Below, piece by piece: positions 53,389 to 62,984 of a DNA stretch of 64,000 nucleotides. Where the stretch lies: positions 1-64,000 of the forward strand of contig JAFLEH010000027.1 of assembly GCA_017301995.1 (NCBI GenBank), given 5' to 3'. The translations under genes and the position numbers were made by a program. Under the pieces are notes generated by a model. It was not told the DNA's origin. It did no database searches and saw only the letters and a list, made by a program, of their open reading frames with translations. This DNA comes from Verrucomicrobiota bacterium (GTDB lineage Bacteria; Verrucomicrobiota; Verrucomicrobiia; Verrucomicrobiales; Akkermansiaceae). The first letter of the stretch is position 1. Each line of letters starts with the position of its first letter.

Positions 53389-56300
53389 ATGAAACCCCGC
53401 AACAATCCGTTCCAAGTATCCCTTTGCGCGTCTCTCATGGTGACCGCCCTGGCTGTTCACGCCGATGCGGCGTCCCTAACCTGGGACGGCAACGCGGCGA
53501 CCGCACCCAATCCCAACGGCGGCACCGGCACCTGGGACACCAACACCACCGCCAACTGGTGGGACGGCCTGACCAATGTGAACTGGCCCGCGCTCGGAGG
53601 CCTGGACAACGATGCGGTCTTTGCCAACACCGCCGGCACCGTTTCACTGGCCACCGGCGGCGTCACCGCCAACGACCTGACCTTCGACACCACCGGCTAT
53701 GTCATCCAAAGCAACACGCTGACGCTCAACGGCACCACGCCCACCGTCACCACCGCCACCGGCGTCACCGCCACGATCAACTCGATTGTCGCGGGCTCGT
53801 CCGGTCTCACCAAGACCGGTGTCGGCACACTCGTCCTGGGCGGCAACAACACCTTTTCCGGCGGAGTGGTCATCCGCGGCGGCACGCTCAAGCTTGCCAA
53901 TGCAGGGGCCATCGGAACCAACGGCACGGTGGGTGCCAATGCCGTGACCCTCGGCATGAGCGGCGACACCAACCCGACTCTTGATGTGAACGGCCAGTCG
54001 TTCTACATGACGGGGCTGACGGTGGGTGGCACCGGTGCGACAATCCGCACCAACGCCTGGGGCGGTCCCTATGTCTCGGGTGAGACCACCCTCAACAGTG
54101 CCCTGACAATCTACCGTTACAGCAACAACACGCATGTGGGTTTCCAGAACGGCGGCAAAATCACCGGCAGCGGGGCTGGCTCAGGCAATGTGAGCCTGAT
54201 CTTCAACCGCGAAGGTTCTAATAATTTTTACTGGCAGGCCAATAACACCGTCGCCAACGACTTCCTGGGCAACATCCGGGTCCAGGGCGGCGAACTGCGC
54301 CACCAGGGCAGCGGCGCGGTCAACAACACCGTCATTCCGGACGCTTCGATGCTCATCATCGATTCGGGTTCGGCTTGGAGTTGGAACAACTCCGGCACCG
54401 TCACCGAGACCCTCGACGGCTTGGCCAGTGGCAACCTCGGAACCGGCAACGGCGGCCGGATGTACCGGAACATTCCGCAATACACCCTCACCATCAACGC
54501 CAACAACGCCGACAACGAGGGCAAGCGGATCTACGAAGGCACCATCGAGAGCATGAGCGGAAACCTCACGCTCGGCGGCACCGGCACCCAGGAGTTCCGC
54601 GGCGCCAATCCGAATTTCACCAACCAAACCAATCTCAACAACGGCACCCTCAGGCTCACAAAAACCACATCCTGGGGCAGCAGCATCGCGATGGGCACCA
54701 GCAACGCGCCGAAGTTGCAGCTCAACTCGCCGCTGGCCAGCGATTCGTGGTCGTTCTCCAAGCCGGTCACCGGCACCAACACCAGCGCGGTGATCGAAAA
54801 GGTCGGCGCGGGCACGGTGACTCTGGGCGCATCGCAATCGAACTTCAAAGGTTCGGTGGTCGTCAGCGAGGGCAAGATGCTGCTGGGCAGCAATCCCCTG
54901 CCGACCGCGGCACCCACGATCAGCGGCAACACCGTGTGGCTGGATGGTGCCGACCCCGATGGCAACGGTATCGCGGACAGTACCAACGGCGCGGGCGTTT
55001 CCACCTGGACTAACAAGGGAAGCCTTGGCGCAACCGCCAATTTCACGGCTACAGGGACTGGCAGCGCACCCGTTTTCACCGCGTCCAGCGCGGCCTTCAA
55101 CAACCAGGCTGTTATCACCTTTGACGATCTCGGACAGCAGTTGGCAACCACCACCAACTTATACAATCCGGCACAGGTCTCAGTGATCTATGTTGGGGCC
55201 ATCGGTGCCACCAAACAGCGTCTGGTATCCGGCGGCAGCGTCAATTGGTTGCTGGGTTATTGGAACGGCAACATGAACACCAACTATTGGAATGGAGGCC
55301 AGCTCGGCACCACGGCGGACACGAACGCACATATCTGGATCAACGGTGCCAGTGGAGGTTCATATGCCGGTTACCGCTTTGACGGCGGCGGCGAAGCTGG
55401 CATTGGCACCGGCACCGTCACCAGCGGTCCCACCGCGGGCCTGATGCTTGGCGGAGCTTGGGGAACCAGCGAGAAATCCGACGGCAACATCGCCGAGCTG
55501 TTTGTCTTCGATCACCAGTTGACAACCACCGAACGTCAGCAGATGGAGGGCTATTTGTATAACAAATACTTTGGCTCTCAGTATGGCCTGACCAGCATTG
55601 ATACGGCGGCTCCCGTCCTAGTCAAAAGTGGCGCCACCTTCGGCGGATACGGTTTCGCCGGCAGCATCACCGTTGATAACGGCGGCACGCTCCAGGGCGG
55701 ACTGGACAACGGCACCGGAGCCTTGAGCGCCGTCAGTCTCACCCTCGGAGCTGCTGCAGGCGATGTCGCCACGCTCCGCGGCACGGTGGGTGGCAGCGCC
55801 CCCGTCGCGCTCAGCGGCAACTTCACCGCCAATGGCGGCAACGCCTCGGTATGGGTCGCGCCGACGCCAGCCACCGGATTGGCCGACGGCACCTACGATC
55901 TGTTGACCTGGGGCGGTTCCAGCAATGTGACGGATCTCACGCCGTTCAAGCAGGTGACGCGTTCGATGACCCCGGTGTTGGATCTGGGGAACAAGAAGCT
56001 GCAGGTGGCCTACAGCTCCAGCGTGTCCTCGATCTACTGGACCGGCGGCAGCACCGCTTGGGACACGACGGCAGCCAACTGGAAGCAGACCACGGACGAC
56101 GCCGACACCTCCTTCATGATTTCCGATGTGGTGTGGTTCCACGACACCGCGGGTTCCAATGGGGTGGACATTTCCGGCGGGGATGTCAGTCCGGTGTCGG
56201 TCACCTTCGACGCCACCACCACCGCCTACACCCTGCAGGGAACCAACGGGATTGCCTCGGGCACGCTCACCAAGAACAACGGCGGCAATCTGACCATCAC

Positions 56301-58044
56301 CAACACCAATTCCACTTCCGGCGCGGTGGCGCTCAACGGCGGCACCACAACAATCACCCAGGCCGGCGGCCTCGGCTCCGGCGCGATCACCTTCGGCGGC
56401 GGTCATCTCACCTACACTGGCACGTCCAACACCGGCTGGACCCGCAATTTCACCGTCAACTCGGCCACGACGCTGGAAGTGTCCAATGTCGCTGGCACCC
56501 TGTCCACCAGCGGTGCGCTGGCGGGTGCCGGTGCTCTAACAAAGTCTGGTGCGGGAACCCTTTCCCTCGGCGGCAACGGGACCTATTCCGGCACCCTCAC
56601 CGTAGGCGACGGCACTCTGGTGGCCAATCACGCCAACGCGCTTGGCACCGGAGCAGCGGCACTGGTGCTGGGCGATGCCAACACCGGGGCGAACCCCGTG
56701 GAATTCAAGGTGGACACCGCGGTTGCCAGTCGGGTGATCCTGGCATCGATCACCAATTCCAGCTACAGCACCGCGCAAACGATCACGCTCAACGCCAGCG
56801 GCTCGTTGCCCCAGAATGAAGCGGCCCTGGTCACAACCCTGAACCTGAACGGCAACGTGGCGGTGACCTTGAAGGCCACCCACACGGCGGGCAACCATGT
56901 CACGGCCCAGGATGTCAACTGGCGCATCCAGGGCAACGGCATCGCGGCCGGTTCCACCGCGCTGGTTCTGGACGGCACCACCTGGGCCCTGCGCATCAGC
57001 CAGTTGTCGGACGCCTCCGCCGCCAGTGATTTCACCGGCGACGTTCTGATCAAGGGCACCGTCACCACCCAGGGTCGCACCTACCTTGGCAGCGGCAACA
57101 TCGCCGCCAACCAAAACCTCAACTTCCGCAACAACGATTTGACCGTTGCGGCCGGCGCGGAGTGGAAGATCGTATGGGGTGGTGAAACCACCGGCGCCCT
57201 CAACGGCTCCGGCACCGTGACCATGAACTGCCAGACTGCCCTCAACAACACCGGCCTGACCATGGGCAACAACAACCGCGACGGCTCGTTCACCGGCACC
57301 ATGGGCAGCGGCTGGGGTGTGGCCAAGACCGGCACCGGCATCCAGGAACTCTCCGGCACCGGCATCACCTACTCCGGCAACACCACCGTCAACGGCGGCA
57401 CCCTCAGGCTCACCGACACCACCGCCTTCAACAGCAATGTGACGGTCAATGCCGGCACCCTGGAACTGAACCGCAGCACCGGCGCGTGGTCTCTGGGCAA
57501 AACCATCGCCGGTTCCGGCGCGGTCGAGAAGACCGGAGACGGCAGCGTCACTCTAACCGCCAACAGCTCGGCCTTCGCCGGCACCACCACGGTTTCGGCG
57601 GGCGCGTTGTTCGTCAGCGGCCAACTGGGCGGCAATGTGACGGTCTCCTCCGGCACCATTGGGGGCACGGGCACCATCGGCGGCAATTTGGGTATTGGCG
57701 CGGATGGCAAGCTGGATGTCACCGGGGGCAGCCTTCTTGATGGCACCGGCCTTCTGACCCTCAACGGCGCCCTGACCCTCACCGACTTCGGCTTCGGCGA
57801 CATCATCGGCTGGGACTATGCCAATGCCGAAAACGGCACCTATCTGCTGGTGAACGGCGTGACCTCGGTCACCTTCAACGGCAGCACCCCCACGATCTCA
57901 AATCAATATGATTTCGGGGGTGGAAAGAAAGGCTACTTCGAGCAAGGCAGCCTCCGCGCCGTCATCGTTCCCGAACCCTCCGCGCTCCTGCTGTTGGGCC
58001 TGGGAACCGCCGGATTCCTCGCCCGCCGTCGGCGGGACGCGTGA
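53389..58044 (+). CDS. PATR-type PEP-CTERM surface protein with LamG-like domain
   Basis: Protein of 1551 aa. ATG 53389 gives the signal peptide (MKPRNNPFQVSLCASLMVTALAVHADA); the frame opens at 53320, but that part is not needed. Many PATR units follow (KTGVGTLVLGGNNTFSGGVV, KSGAGTLSLGGNGTYSGTLT). A concanavalin/LamG-like domain lies at about residues 525-750 (VWLDGADPDGNGIAD, VSVIYVGAIGATKQRLVSGG, IAELFVFDHQLTTTERQQME). The C-terminus is a PEP-CTERM tail: VIVPEPSALLLLGLGTAGFL then ARRRRDA, so the product should be handled by an exosortase encoded elsewhere. It is highly similar to the next gene over most of its length, including near-identical DNA blocks. Role at the cell surface, perhaps glycan binding, is inferred from the lectin-like domain. 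Confidence 0.88.
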   Translation: MKPRNNPFQVSLCASLMVTALAVHADAASLTWDGNAATAPNPNGGTGTWDTNTTANWWDGLTNVNWPALGGLDNDAVFANTAGTVSLATGGVTANDLTFDTTGYVIQSNTLTLNGTTPTVTTATGVTATINSIVAGSSGLTKTGVGTLVLGGNNTFSGGVVIRGGTLKLANAGAIGTNGTVGANAVTLGMSGDTNPTLDVNGQSFYMTGLTVGGTGATIRTNAWGGPYVSGETTLNSALTIYRYSNNTHVGFQNGGKITGSGAGSGNVSLIFNREGSNNFYWQANNTVANDFLGNIRVQGGELRHQGSGAVNNTVIPDASMLIIDSGSAWSWNNSGTVTETLDGLASGNLGTGNGGRMYRNIPQYTLTINANNADNEGKRIYEGTIESMSGNLTLGGTGTQEFRGANPNFTNQTNLNNGTLRLTKTTSWGSSIAMGTSNAPKLQLNSPLASDSWSFSKPVTGTNTSAVIEKVGAGTVTLGASQSNFKGSVVVSEGKMLLGSNPLPTAAPTISGNTVWLDGADPDGNGIADSTNGAGVSTWTNKGSLGATANFTATGTGSAPVFTASSAAFNNQAVITFDDLGQQLATTTNLYNPAQVSVIYVGAIGATKQRLVSGGSVNWLLGYWNGNMNTNYWNGGQLGTTADTNAHIWINGASGGSYAGYRFDGGGEAGIGTGTVTSGPTAGLMLGGAWGTSEKSDGNIAELFVFDHQLTTTERQQMEGYLYNKYFGSQYGLTSIDTAAPVLVKSGATFGGYGFAGSITVDNGGTLQGGLDNGTGALSAVSLTLGAAAGDVATLRGTVGGSAPVALSGNFTANGGNASVWVAPTPATGLADGTYDLLTWGGSSNVTDLTPFKQVTRSMTPVLDLGNKKLQVAYSSSVSSIYWTGGSTAWDTTAANWKQTTDDADTSFMISDVVWFHDTAGSNGVDISGGDVSPVSVTFDATTTAYTLQGTNGIASGTLTKNNGGNLTITNTNSTSGAVALNGGTTTITQAGGLGSGAITFGGGHLTYTGTSNTGWTRNFTVNSATTLEVSNVAGTLSTSGALAGAGALTKSGAGTLSLGGNGTYSGTLTVGDGTLVANHANALGTGAAALVLGDANTGANPVEFKVDTAVASRVILASITNSSYSTAQTITLNASGSLPQNEAALVTTLNLNGNVAVTLKATHTAGNHVTAQDVNWRIQGNGIAAGSTALVLDGTTWALRISQLSDASAASDFTGDVLIKGTVTTQGRTYLGSGNIAANQNLNFRNNDLTVAAGAEWKIVWGGETTGALNGSGTVTMNCQTALNNTGLTMGNNNRDGSFTGTMGSGWGVAKTGTGIQELSGTGITYSGNTTVNGGTLRLTDTTAFNSNVTVNAGTLELNRSTGAWSLGKTIAGSGAVEKTGDGSVTLTANSSAFAGTTTVSAGALFVSGQLGGNVTVSSGTIGGTGTIGGNLGIGADGKLDVTGGSLLDGTGLLTLNGALTLTDFGFGDIIGWDYANAENGTYLLVNGVTSVTFNGSTPTISNQYDFGGGKKGYFEQGSLRAVIVPEPSALLLLGLGTAGFLARRRRDA

Positions 58045-58144
58045 TTTTCCGGCGCTCCGGTCCCGCGAACCCTGGCCTCGTTTGGCTCAACCGAGTTCGC
58101 ATCTATCAAACAAACTTTATCTAACAAGCAAACCGACAACCCCT

Positions 58145-61100
58145 ATGAAATCAAAACTCCGCTCACTGTTTCCGGCCGCTGGCGCGGCCATTCTCGCCAC
58201 CCTCACCATGACCGCCCTTAGCCGGGCGGCCGATCAAACCTGGAACCCGGACGGCCCCAATGATTATTGGAGCACGCTCACCGGCGATGAAAACTGGGAT
58301 GCCGGCGTGGCCTGGACCCAGGATAACAGCGCCATCTTCGGCGGCACCGGCGAGACCGTCTATCTCGGCGAAGACGTCAGCGCCACCAATCTCACCTTCG
58401 GCTCCGCCGGTTATACCCTCACCGGCGGTGACTTCAAGCTCACCCTTGCCGCCGGTAGCACCGTCCAGGCCGATGCCGATGCCATACTCAACACGACGCT
58501 CGCGGGCAACGGCATCACCAAGACCGGAACCGGCACACTCACGCTCGGCGGCAACAACACCTTCTCCGGCGGCATCACCGTCCGCGGCGGCACGCTCAAG
58601 CTCGGCAACGCCGGAGCCCTCGGGACCAACGGCACGGTAGGCGTCAACACCGTGACCCTCGGCCTGACCGGCGACACCAACCCCACTCTTGATGTCAACG
58701 GCCAGAGCTTCTACATGACGGGACTGGCCGTGGGAGACACCGGTGCGACCATTCGCACCAACGCCTGGGGCGGTCCCTATGTCTCGGGCGAGACCACCCT
58801 CAACGGCGCGCTGACCATTTACCGCTACGGCAACAACATCCACGAGGGTTTCCAGAATGGCGGCAAGATCACCGGCAATGGCGCGGGATCTGGCAATGTC
58901 AGCCTCATCTTCAACCGCGAAGGTTCCAACAATTTTTACTGGCAAGCCAATAACCTGTTGGCCAACGACTTCCTGGGCAACATCCGGGTCAGTGGCGGGG
59001 AGTTGCGCGTTCAAGGCAACACGACCAGCGCCGTGAATATGACCGTCCCCGATACAGCCATGCTGATCATTGATGCGGGAGCGTCCTTCCGCTACAACAA
59101 CTACGGTGCGAATGTCACGGAGACTTTGGATGGCCTCGCCGGGGGAGGCACGATTTGGAAGAACCTGCCCAATTACACGCTGACCATCAACGCCAACAAC
59201 GCCGACAACGAGGGCGACCGCGTGTTCACGGGGAATATCAGCGGCATGACCGGCACACTCACCCTCGGCGGCATCGGCACCCAGGAATTCAGTGGCTCCA
59301 CCCCGAACTTCACCAACTCCACCACCGTCAACAACGGCACGCTCAAGCTCACCAATACCAACAACTGGGGCAGCGCGGTCTACTTCGGCGCGTCCAACAG
59401 TCCGAAGCTGGTACTCAACGCTCCCTTGGTCACCGACGCCTGGAATTTCACGAAGCAGATCAGCGGTGACAACGCCGCAGCCACCGTGGAGAAAACCGGC
59501 ACGGGCAGTGTCACCCTTACCTCCCCACAAAAGTACAAGGGAGCCACCGCCGTCAGCGGCGGCAAGCTTCTGGTTTCCAGCGGTACCCTGCTCCCGGTCG
59601 ATTTCCCCACCATTCCGGGCATGAAAGTCTGGCTGGACGCAGCCGATCCTGAGGCTGACGGGGACGCCACCCTGCCGACCGACGGTTCGGAGGTCAGCAC
59701 TTGGAAAAACAAGGGAACCGATGGTGTCACCTCCGATTTCACAGCCACCACCACCGGCACCGGAAATCCGCTCTACAAGGCGTCGGAAGCTGCCTTCAAC
59801 GGCAAGCCGGTGGTCAATTTCGCCCCCGCCAGGAAGATGCTGGCCAACACCGTCAATTACACCAGCACGGTGTCGGTGGTCTATGTCGGCCGCATCGGTG
59901 CGACCAAACAGCGCCTGGTTTCCGGCGGCACGGTCAACTGGCTGCTCGGCTACTGGAACGGCAACATGAACACCAACTACTGGAACGGCGGCTCGCTTGG
60001 CTCCGCGGCGGATACCAACCCGCACATCTGGATCACCGGCGCGACCAACGGTTCCTATGCCGGTTATCGGTTCGACGCCGGCGGCGAAGTGAGCATCGGA
60101 ACTGGTTCCGGTGCCGGACCCACCGCAGGATTGACCCTCGGCGGCCGGTGGAGCGACGCCGAGCGCTCCGACGGTGACATCGCCGAACTGTTCGTCTTCG
60201 ACCACCAGCTCACGACCACCGAGCGCCAGGCGCTCGAGGGCTACCTCTACAAGAAGTATTATGGCAGCCAATTCGGCATTGTCGGTCTCGACGCGGCGAG
60301 CCCGGTTTCGGTCGGTGCGGCCGGAACTTTCGGCGGCAACGGCGGCGCGGGCAATATCACCGTGGACAACGGCGGCACGCTGCAAGGCGGCATGGACAAC
60401 GGCACCGGCGCGCTCACCGCGGGCAGTCTCACGCTCAACGGCACCGCCACCCTCAAGGGCTCCGTCTCGGCCACCGCAGGCACCAAGGCAATCTCGGTGA
60501 CGGATTTCACCGTCAATGGCGGGGCGCAGTCGGTGTTGCTGGCTGCGACCGGCACCGGTCTAACCGACGGCACGAGTTACGATTTCCTAACCTGGAGCGG
60601 TACCACCAACGTCACCGACGCAAGCGTGTTCAAACAAGTCGTGCGCAATCTGACCCCGACCCTCGACCTTGCGAACAAGAAGGTGCAACTGACCTACAGC
60701 GCGGCGGGTTCCTCGATCTACTGGACGGGCGGCAGCAGCGCGTGGAACGACTCCGCCACCAACTGGAAGCAGACCAGCGACAACAGCGTCACCACCTTCA
60801 TGATCAGCGACGCGGTGTTGTTCCATGACACCACCGGCTCGGCCACGGTCGATATTTCGGACGCCGACGTCAGCCCGGCCTCCGTCACCTTCGACAACAC
60901 CGCCGCCGGCACCAGTTATATCATCAACGGGTCCAAGGGGATTGTCAGCGGCTCCATCACCAAGAACAACGATGGGGTCGTGACGATCAACAACGTGAAT
61001 CCGACCAGTGGCGCGGTGGCGCTCAACGGCGGCACGGTCGCGGTGGCGCAGAACGGCGGTCTCGGCACCGGTGCCATGACCTTCGACGGCGGCGCGAGAC

Positions 61101-62860
61101 TCCAATACACGGGTGGCAGCAGTGCTTCTAACCGCTCGGTCGCCATCAACAACGCCATCGGCGGCGGTGGCGGCTCCGTCGAGGTGACCGAGGCAGCCAC
61201 GGTCCTGTCCGGTGGGGCGCTCTCCGGCGCGGGTTCTTTGACGAAATCCGGTGCGGGCGCACTGGGCTTCAGCGGGGATGGCACCTACACTGGCGCGCTC
61301 ACTGTTTCCGGCGGCACCCTGGTGGCCAACCATGCCAACGCCTTCGGCACCGGCACCGCCACCCTCGTCATGGGCGATGCCAACACCGGTGCGAATCCCG
61401 TGGAGTTCAAGATCGATGGTGCCGTCACCGGGGCGGTCAAACTGGCCTCGGTCACCAACTCCAACTTCGGCACTTCGCAAACCATCACTCTGAACACGAG
61501 TGGCAGCCTTGGCCAAAATGGCGCGGGTTTGATCACAACGCTCAACCTGAATGGCAGCGTGCCGGTGACCCTCAAAGGGACCAACACCGGCTCCAATCAC
61601 ATCACCCCGCAGGATGTCAACTGGCGGATCGAGGGTGCCGGCATCCCGGCCGGCAGCACGGCGCTCATTCTGGACGGCAGCACCTACTCCGTGCGCACCA
61701 GCCAGTTGTCAGACACTTCCGCCGCCAGCAATTTCACCGGCGATGTGCTGATCAAGGGCAATGTGACCACCCAGGGCCGGACCTATCTGGCCGGCGGCGG
61801 TACGGTTGCGGAGAATCAGAACCTCAACTTCCTCAACAACGACGTGACCGTGGACACCGGCGCGGAGTGGAAGATCGTCTGGGGCGGGGAAACCATGGGC
61901 GCGCTCAATGGCGCAGGCCAGGTGACCCTCAACAACCAGAGCGCCCTCGATAACATCGGCCTCACGCTGGGCAACACCGACCGCCCCGGCAGCTTCTCCG
62001 GCAAGATCACCGGCGGCTTCGGCGTCCGCAAGAAGGGCAGCGGCATCCAGATCCTGTCCGGCACCGGCAGCAACTACTCCGGTCCCACCCTGATCGAAAG
62101 CGGCACCCTCCAGGTGGACGGCACCAAGACCGGCGGCGGCACCGTGACCGTCAAGCCTTACGCCACCCTCAGCGGCAGTGGCACGGTTTCCGGCACCACC
62201 ACCGTCGAAGGCTTCGGCGCGATCGTTCCGGCCGGCGCTTCCACCATTGGCGAAATGGCTCTCGGCGGACTGATCCTGGCCGGCACCTACCAATGCGATC
62301 TGGACGACACCACCGCCGATGTGATCCGCGTCAGCGGCACGCTCACGGTCAACGCCGGCGCCACGATCCAGTTCACCGGCACCCCGGTGGCGGATAGCTA
62401 CACCATTGCCACCTACACCACCCTTGGCGGCGCGCTTCCGGCCATCGCGGCTCCAGCGGGCTATGTGGTCGCCGTGGATCCGGCGTTCAATGAAATCGTC
62501 CTGCGCAAGGCCACCGGCTATGACACCTGGGCAACCGCCAACGCCCCCGGCCAGACGATGGATCAGGATCACGACAACGATGGCGTGGACAACGGCATCG
62601 AATACTTCATGGGTGAGACGGGCAATGGCTTCACCGCCAATCCCGCGCCCGATGCGAATCACGTGGTCACCTGGACCATGGGCAACGGCTACGCCGGGGT
62701 GTACGGCACCGACTATCACCTCGAGATCTCGGACGATCTCGAGGTCTGGAACCAGGTGCCGCAGGCGGGGGTATCCATCGATCCCGGAGTGAGCGTGTCC
62801 TACACGCTGCCGACTCCGGGGACGCGGAAATTCGCCCGGCTCGTTGTCACCGGGCCCTGA
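58145..62860 (+). CDS. PATR-type surface protein with LamG-like domain and Asp-rich C-terminal domain
   Basis: Protein of 1571 aa from ATG 58145, which starts the signal peptide (MKSKLRSLFPAAGAAILATL then TMTALSRAA); the frame is open from 57908 but overlaps the previous gene. It is a tandem paralogue of 53389-58044 with the same order of PATR units and LamG-like domain (VWLDAADPEADGDATLPTDG, QRLVSGGTVNWLLGYWNGN). The end differs: there is no PEP-CTERM, but DQDHDNDGVDNGIEYFMGET, a beta region with YHLEISDDLEVWNQV and a final KFARLVVTGP. The same type of C-terminus is on 8692-12444 and on the CotH protein. It is followed by a strong terminator. Presumed cell-surface or secreted protein with another anchoring route. 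Confidence 0.87.
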   Translation: MKSKLRSLFPAAGAAILATLTMTALSRAADQTWNPDGPNDYWSTLTGDENWDAGVAWTQDNSAIFGGTGETVYLGEDVSATNLTFGSAGYTLTGGDFKLTLAAGSTVQADADAILNTTLAGNGITKTGTGTLTLGGNNTFSGGITVRGGTLKLGNAGALGTNGTVGVNTVTLGLTGDTNPTLDVNGQSFYMTGLAVGDTGATIRTNAWGGPYVSGETTLNGALTIYRYGNNIHEGFQNGGKITGNGAGSGNVSLIFNREGSNNFYWQANNLLANDFLGNIRVSGGELRVQGNTTSAVNMTVPDTAMLIIDAGASFRYNNYGANVTETLDGLAGGGTIWKNLPNYTLTINANNADNEGDRVFTGNISGMTGTLTLGGIGTQEFSGSTPNFTNSTTVNNGTLKLTNTNNWGSAVYFGASNSPKLVLNAPLVTDAWNFTKQISGDNAAATVEKTGTGSVTLTSPQKYKGATAVSGGKLLVSSGTLLPVDFPTIPGMKVWLDAADPEADGDATLPTDGSEVSTWKNKGTDGVTSDFTATTTGTGNPLYKASEAAFNGKPVVNFAPARKMLANTVNYTSTVSVVYVGRIGATKQRLVSGGTVNWLLGYWNGNMNTNYWNGGSLGSAADTNPHIWITGATNGSYAGYRFDAGGEVSIGTGSGAGPTAGLTLGGRWSDAERSDGDIAELFVFDHQLTTTERQALEGYLYKKYYGSQFGIVGLDAASPVSVGAAGTFGGNGGAGNITVDNGGTLQGGMDNGTGALTAGSLTLNGTATLKGSVSATAGTKAISVTDFTVNGGAQSVLLAATGTGLTDGTSYDFLTWSGTTNVTDASVFKQVVRNLTPTLDLANKKVQLTYSAAGSSIYWTGGSSAWNDSATNWKQTSDNSVTTFMISDAVLFHDTTGSATVDISDADVSPASVTFDNTAAGTSYIINGSKGIVSGSITKNNDGVVTINNVNPTSGAVALNGGTVAVAQNGGLGTGAMTFDGGARLQYTGGSSASNRSVAINNAIGGGGGSVEVTEAATVLSGGALSGAGSLTKSGAGALGFSGDGTYTGALTVSGGTLVANHANAFGTGTATLVMGDANTGANPVEFKIDGAVTGAVKLASVTNSNFGTSQTITLNTSGSLGQNGAGLITTLNLNGSVPVTLKGTNTGSNHITPQDVNWRIEGAGIPAGSTALILDGSTYSVRTSQLSDTSAASNFTGDVLIKGNVTTQGRTYLAGGGTVAENQNLNFLNNDVTVDTGAEWKIVWGGETMGALNGAGQVTLNNQSALDNIGLTLGNTDRPGSFSGKITGGFGVRKKGSGIQILSGTGSNYSGPTLIESGTLQVDGTKTGGGTVTVKPYATLSGSGTVSGTTTVEGFGAIVPAGASTIGEMALGGLILAGTYQCDLDDTTADVIRVSGTLTVNAGATIQFTGTPVADSYTIATYTTLGGALPAIAAPAGYVVAVDPAFNEIVLRKATGYDTWATANAPGQTMDQDHDNDGVDNGIEYFMGETGNGFTANPAPDANHVVTWTMGNGYAGVYGTDYHLEISDDLEVWNQVPQAGVSIDPGVSVSYTLPTPGTRKFARLVVTGP

Positions 62861-62921
62861 TTGGCAAGTGGCGAACGCCCGACACGGATTCCGGCATCCC
62901 CTTCGGGTGGTGCCGCACCAG

Positions 62922-62965
62922 GGTGGGGTGGAAGGTTTTTGGTTTTTCCTTCCGCCCCACCTTTT
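62922..62965 (+). terminator. Intrinsic terminator after the PATR pair
   Basis: GGTGGGGTGGAAGG (62922-62935) pairs with CCTTCCGCCCCACC (62948-62961), a 14-bp stem with one G-T pair around a T-rich 12-nt loop, followed by TTTT. Placed 60 bp after the stop of 58145-62860 and just before the next start at 62985, it should end the PATR transcript. Confidence 0.8.
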
Positions 62966-62984
62966 GGGCGTGTAGATTCCCGGC

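Noticed and set aside
53046..53438. 130-codon minus-strand ORF across the divergent promoter region
   Set aside because: It spans the intergenic region and the 5' end of the PATR gene, has no domain, and the DNA-level motif explains the local similarity to 18834-18860.
58163..60385. 740-codon minus-strand ORF opposite the last PATR gene
   Set aside because: It lies entirely antisense to a gene with signal peptide and repeats; composition (Gly/Ala/Val/Arg repeats) is the mirror of Gly/Thr/Asn-rich repeat coding in GC-rich DNA, and it has no domain.
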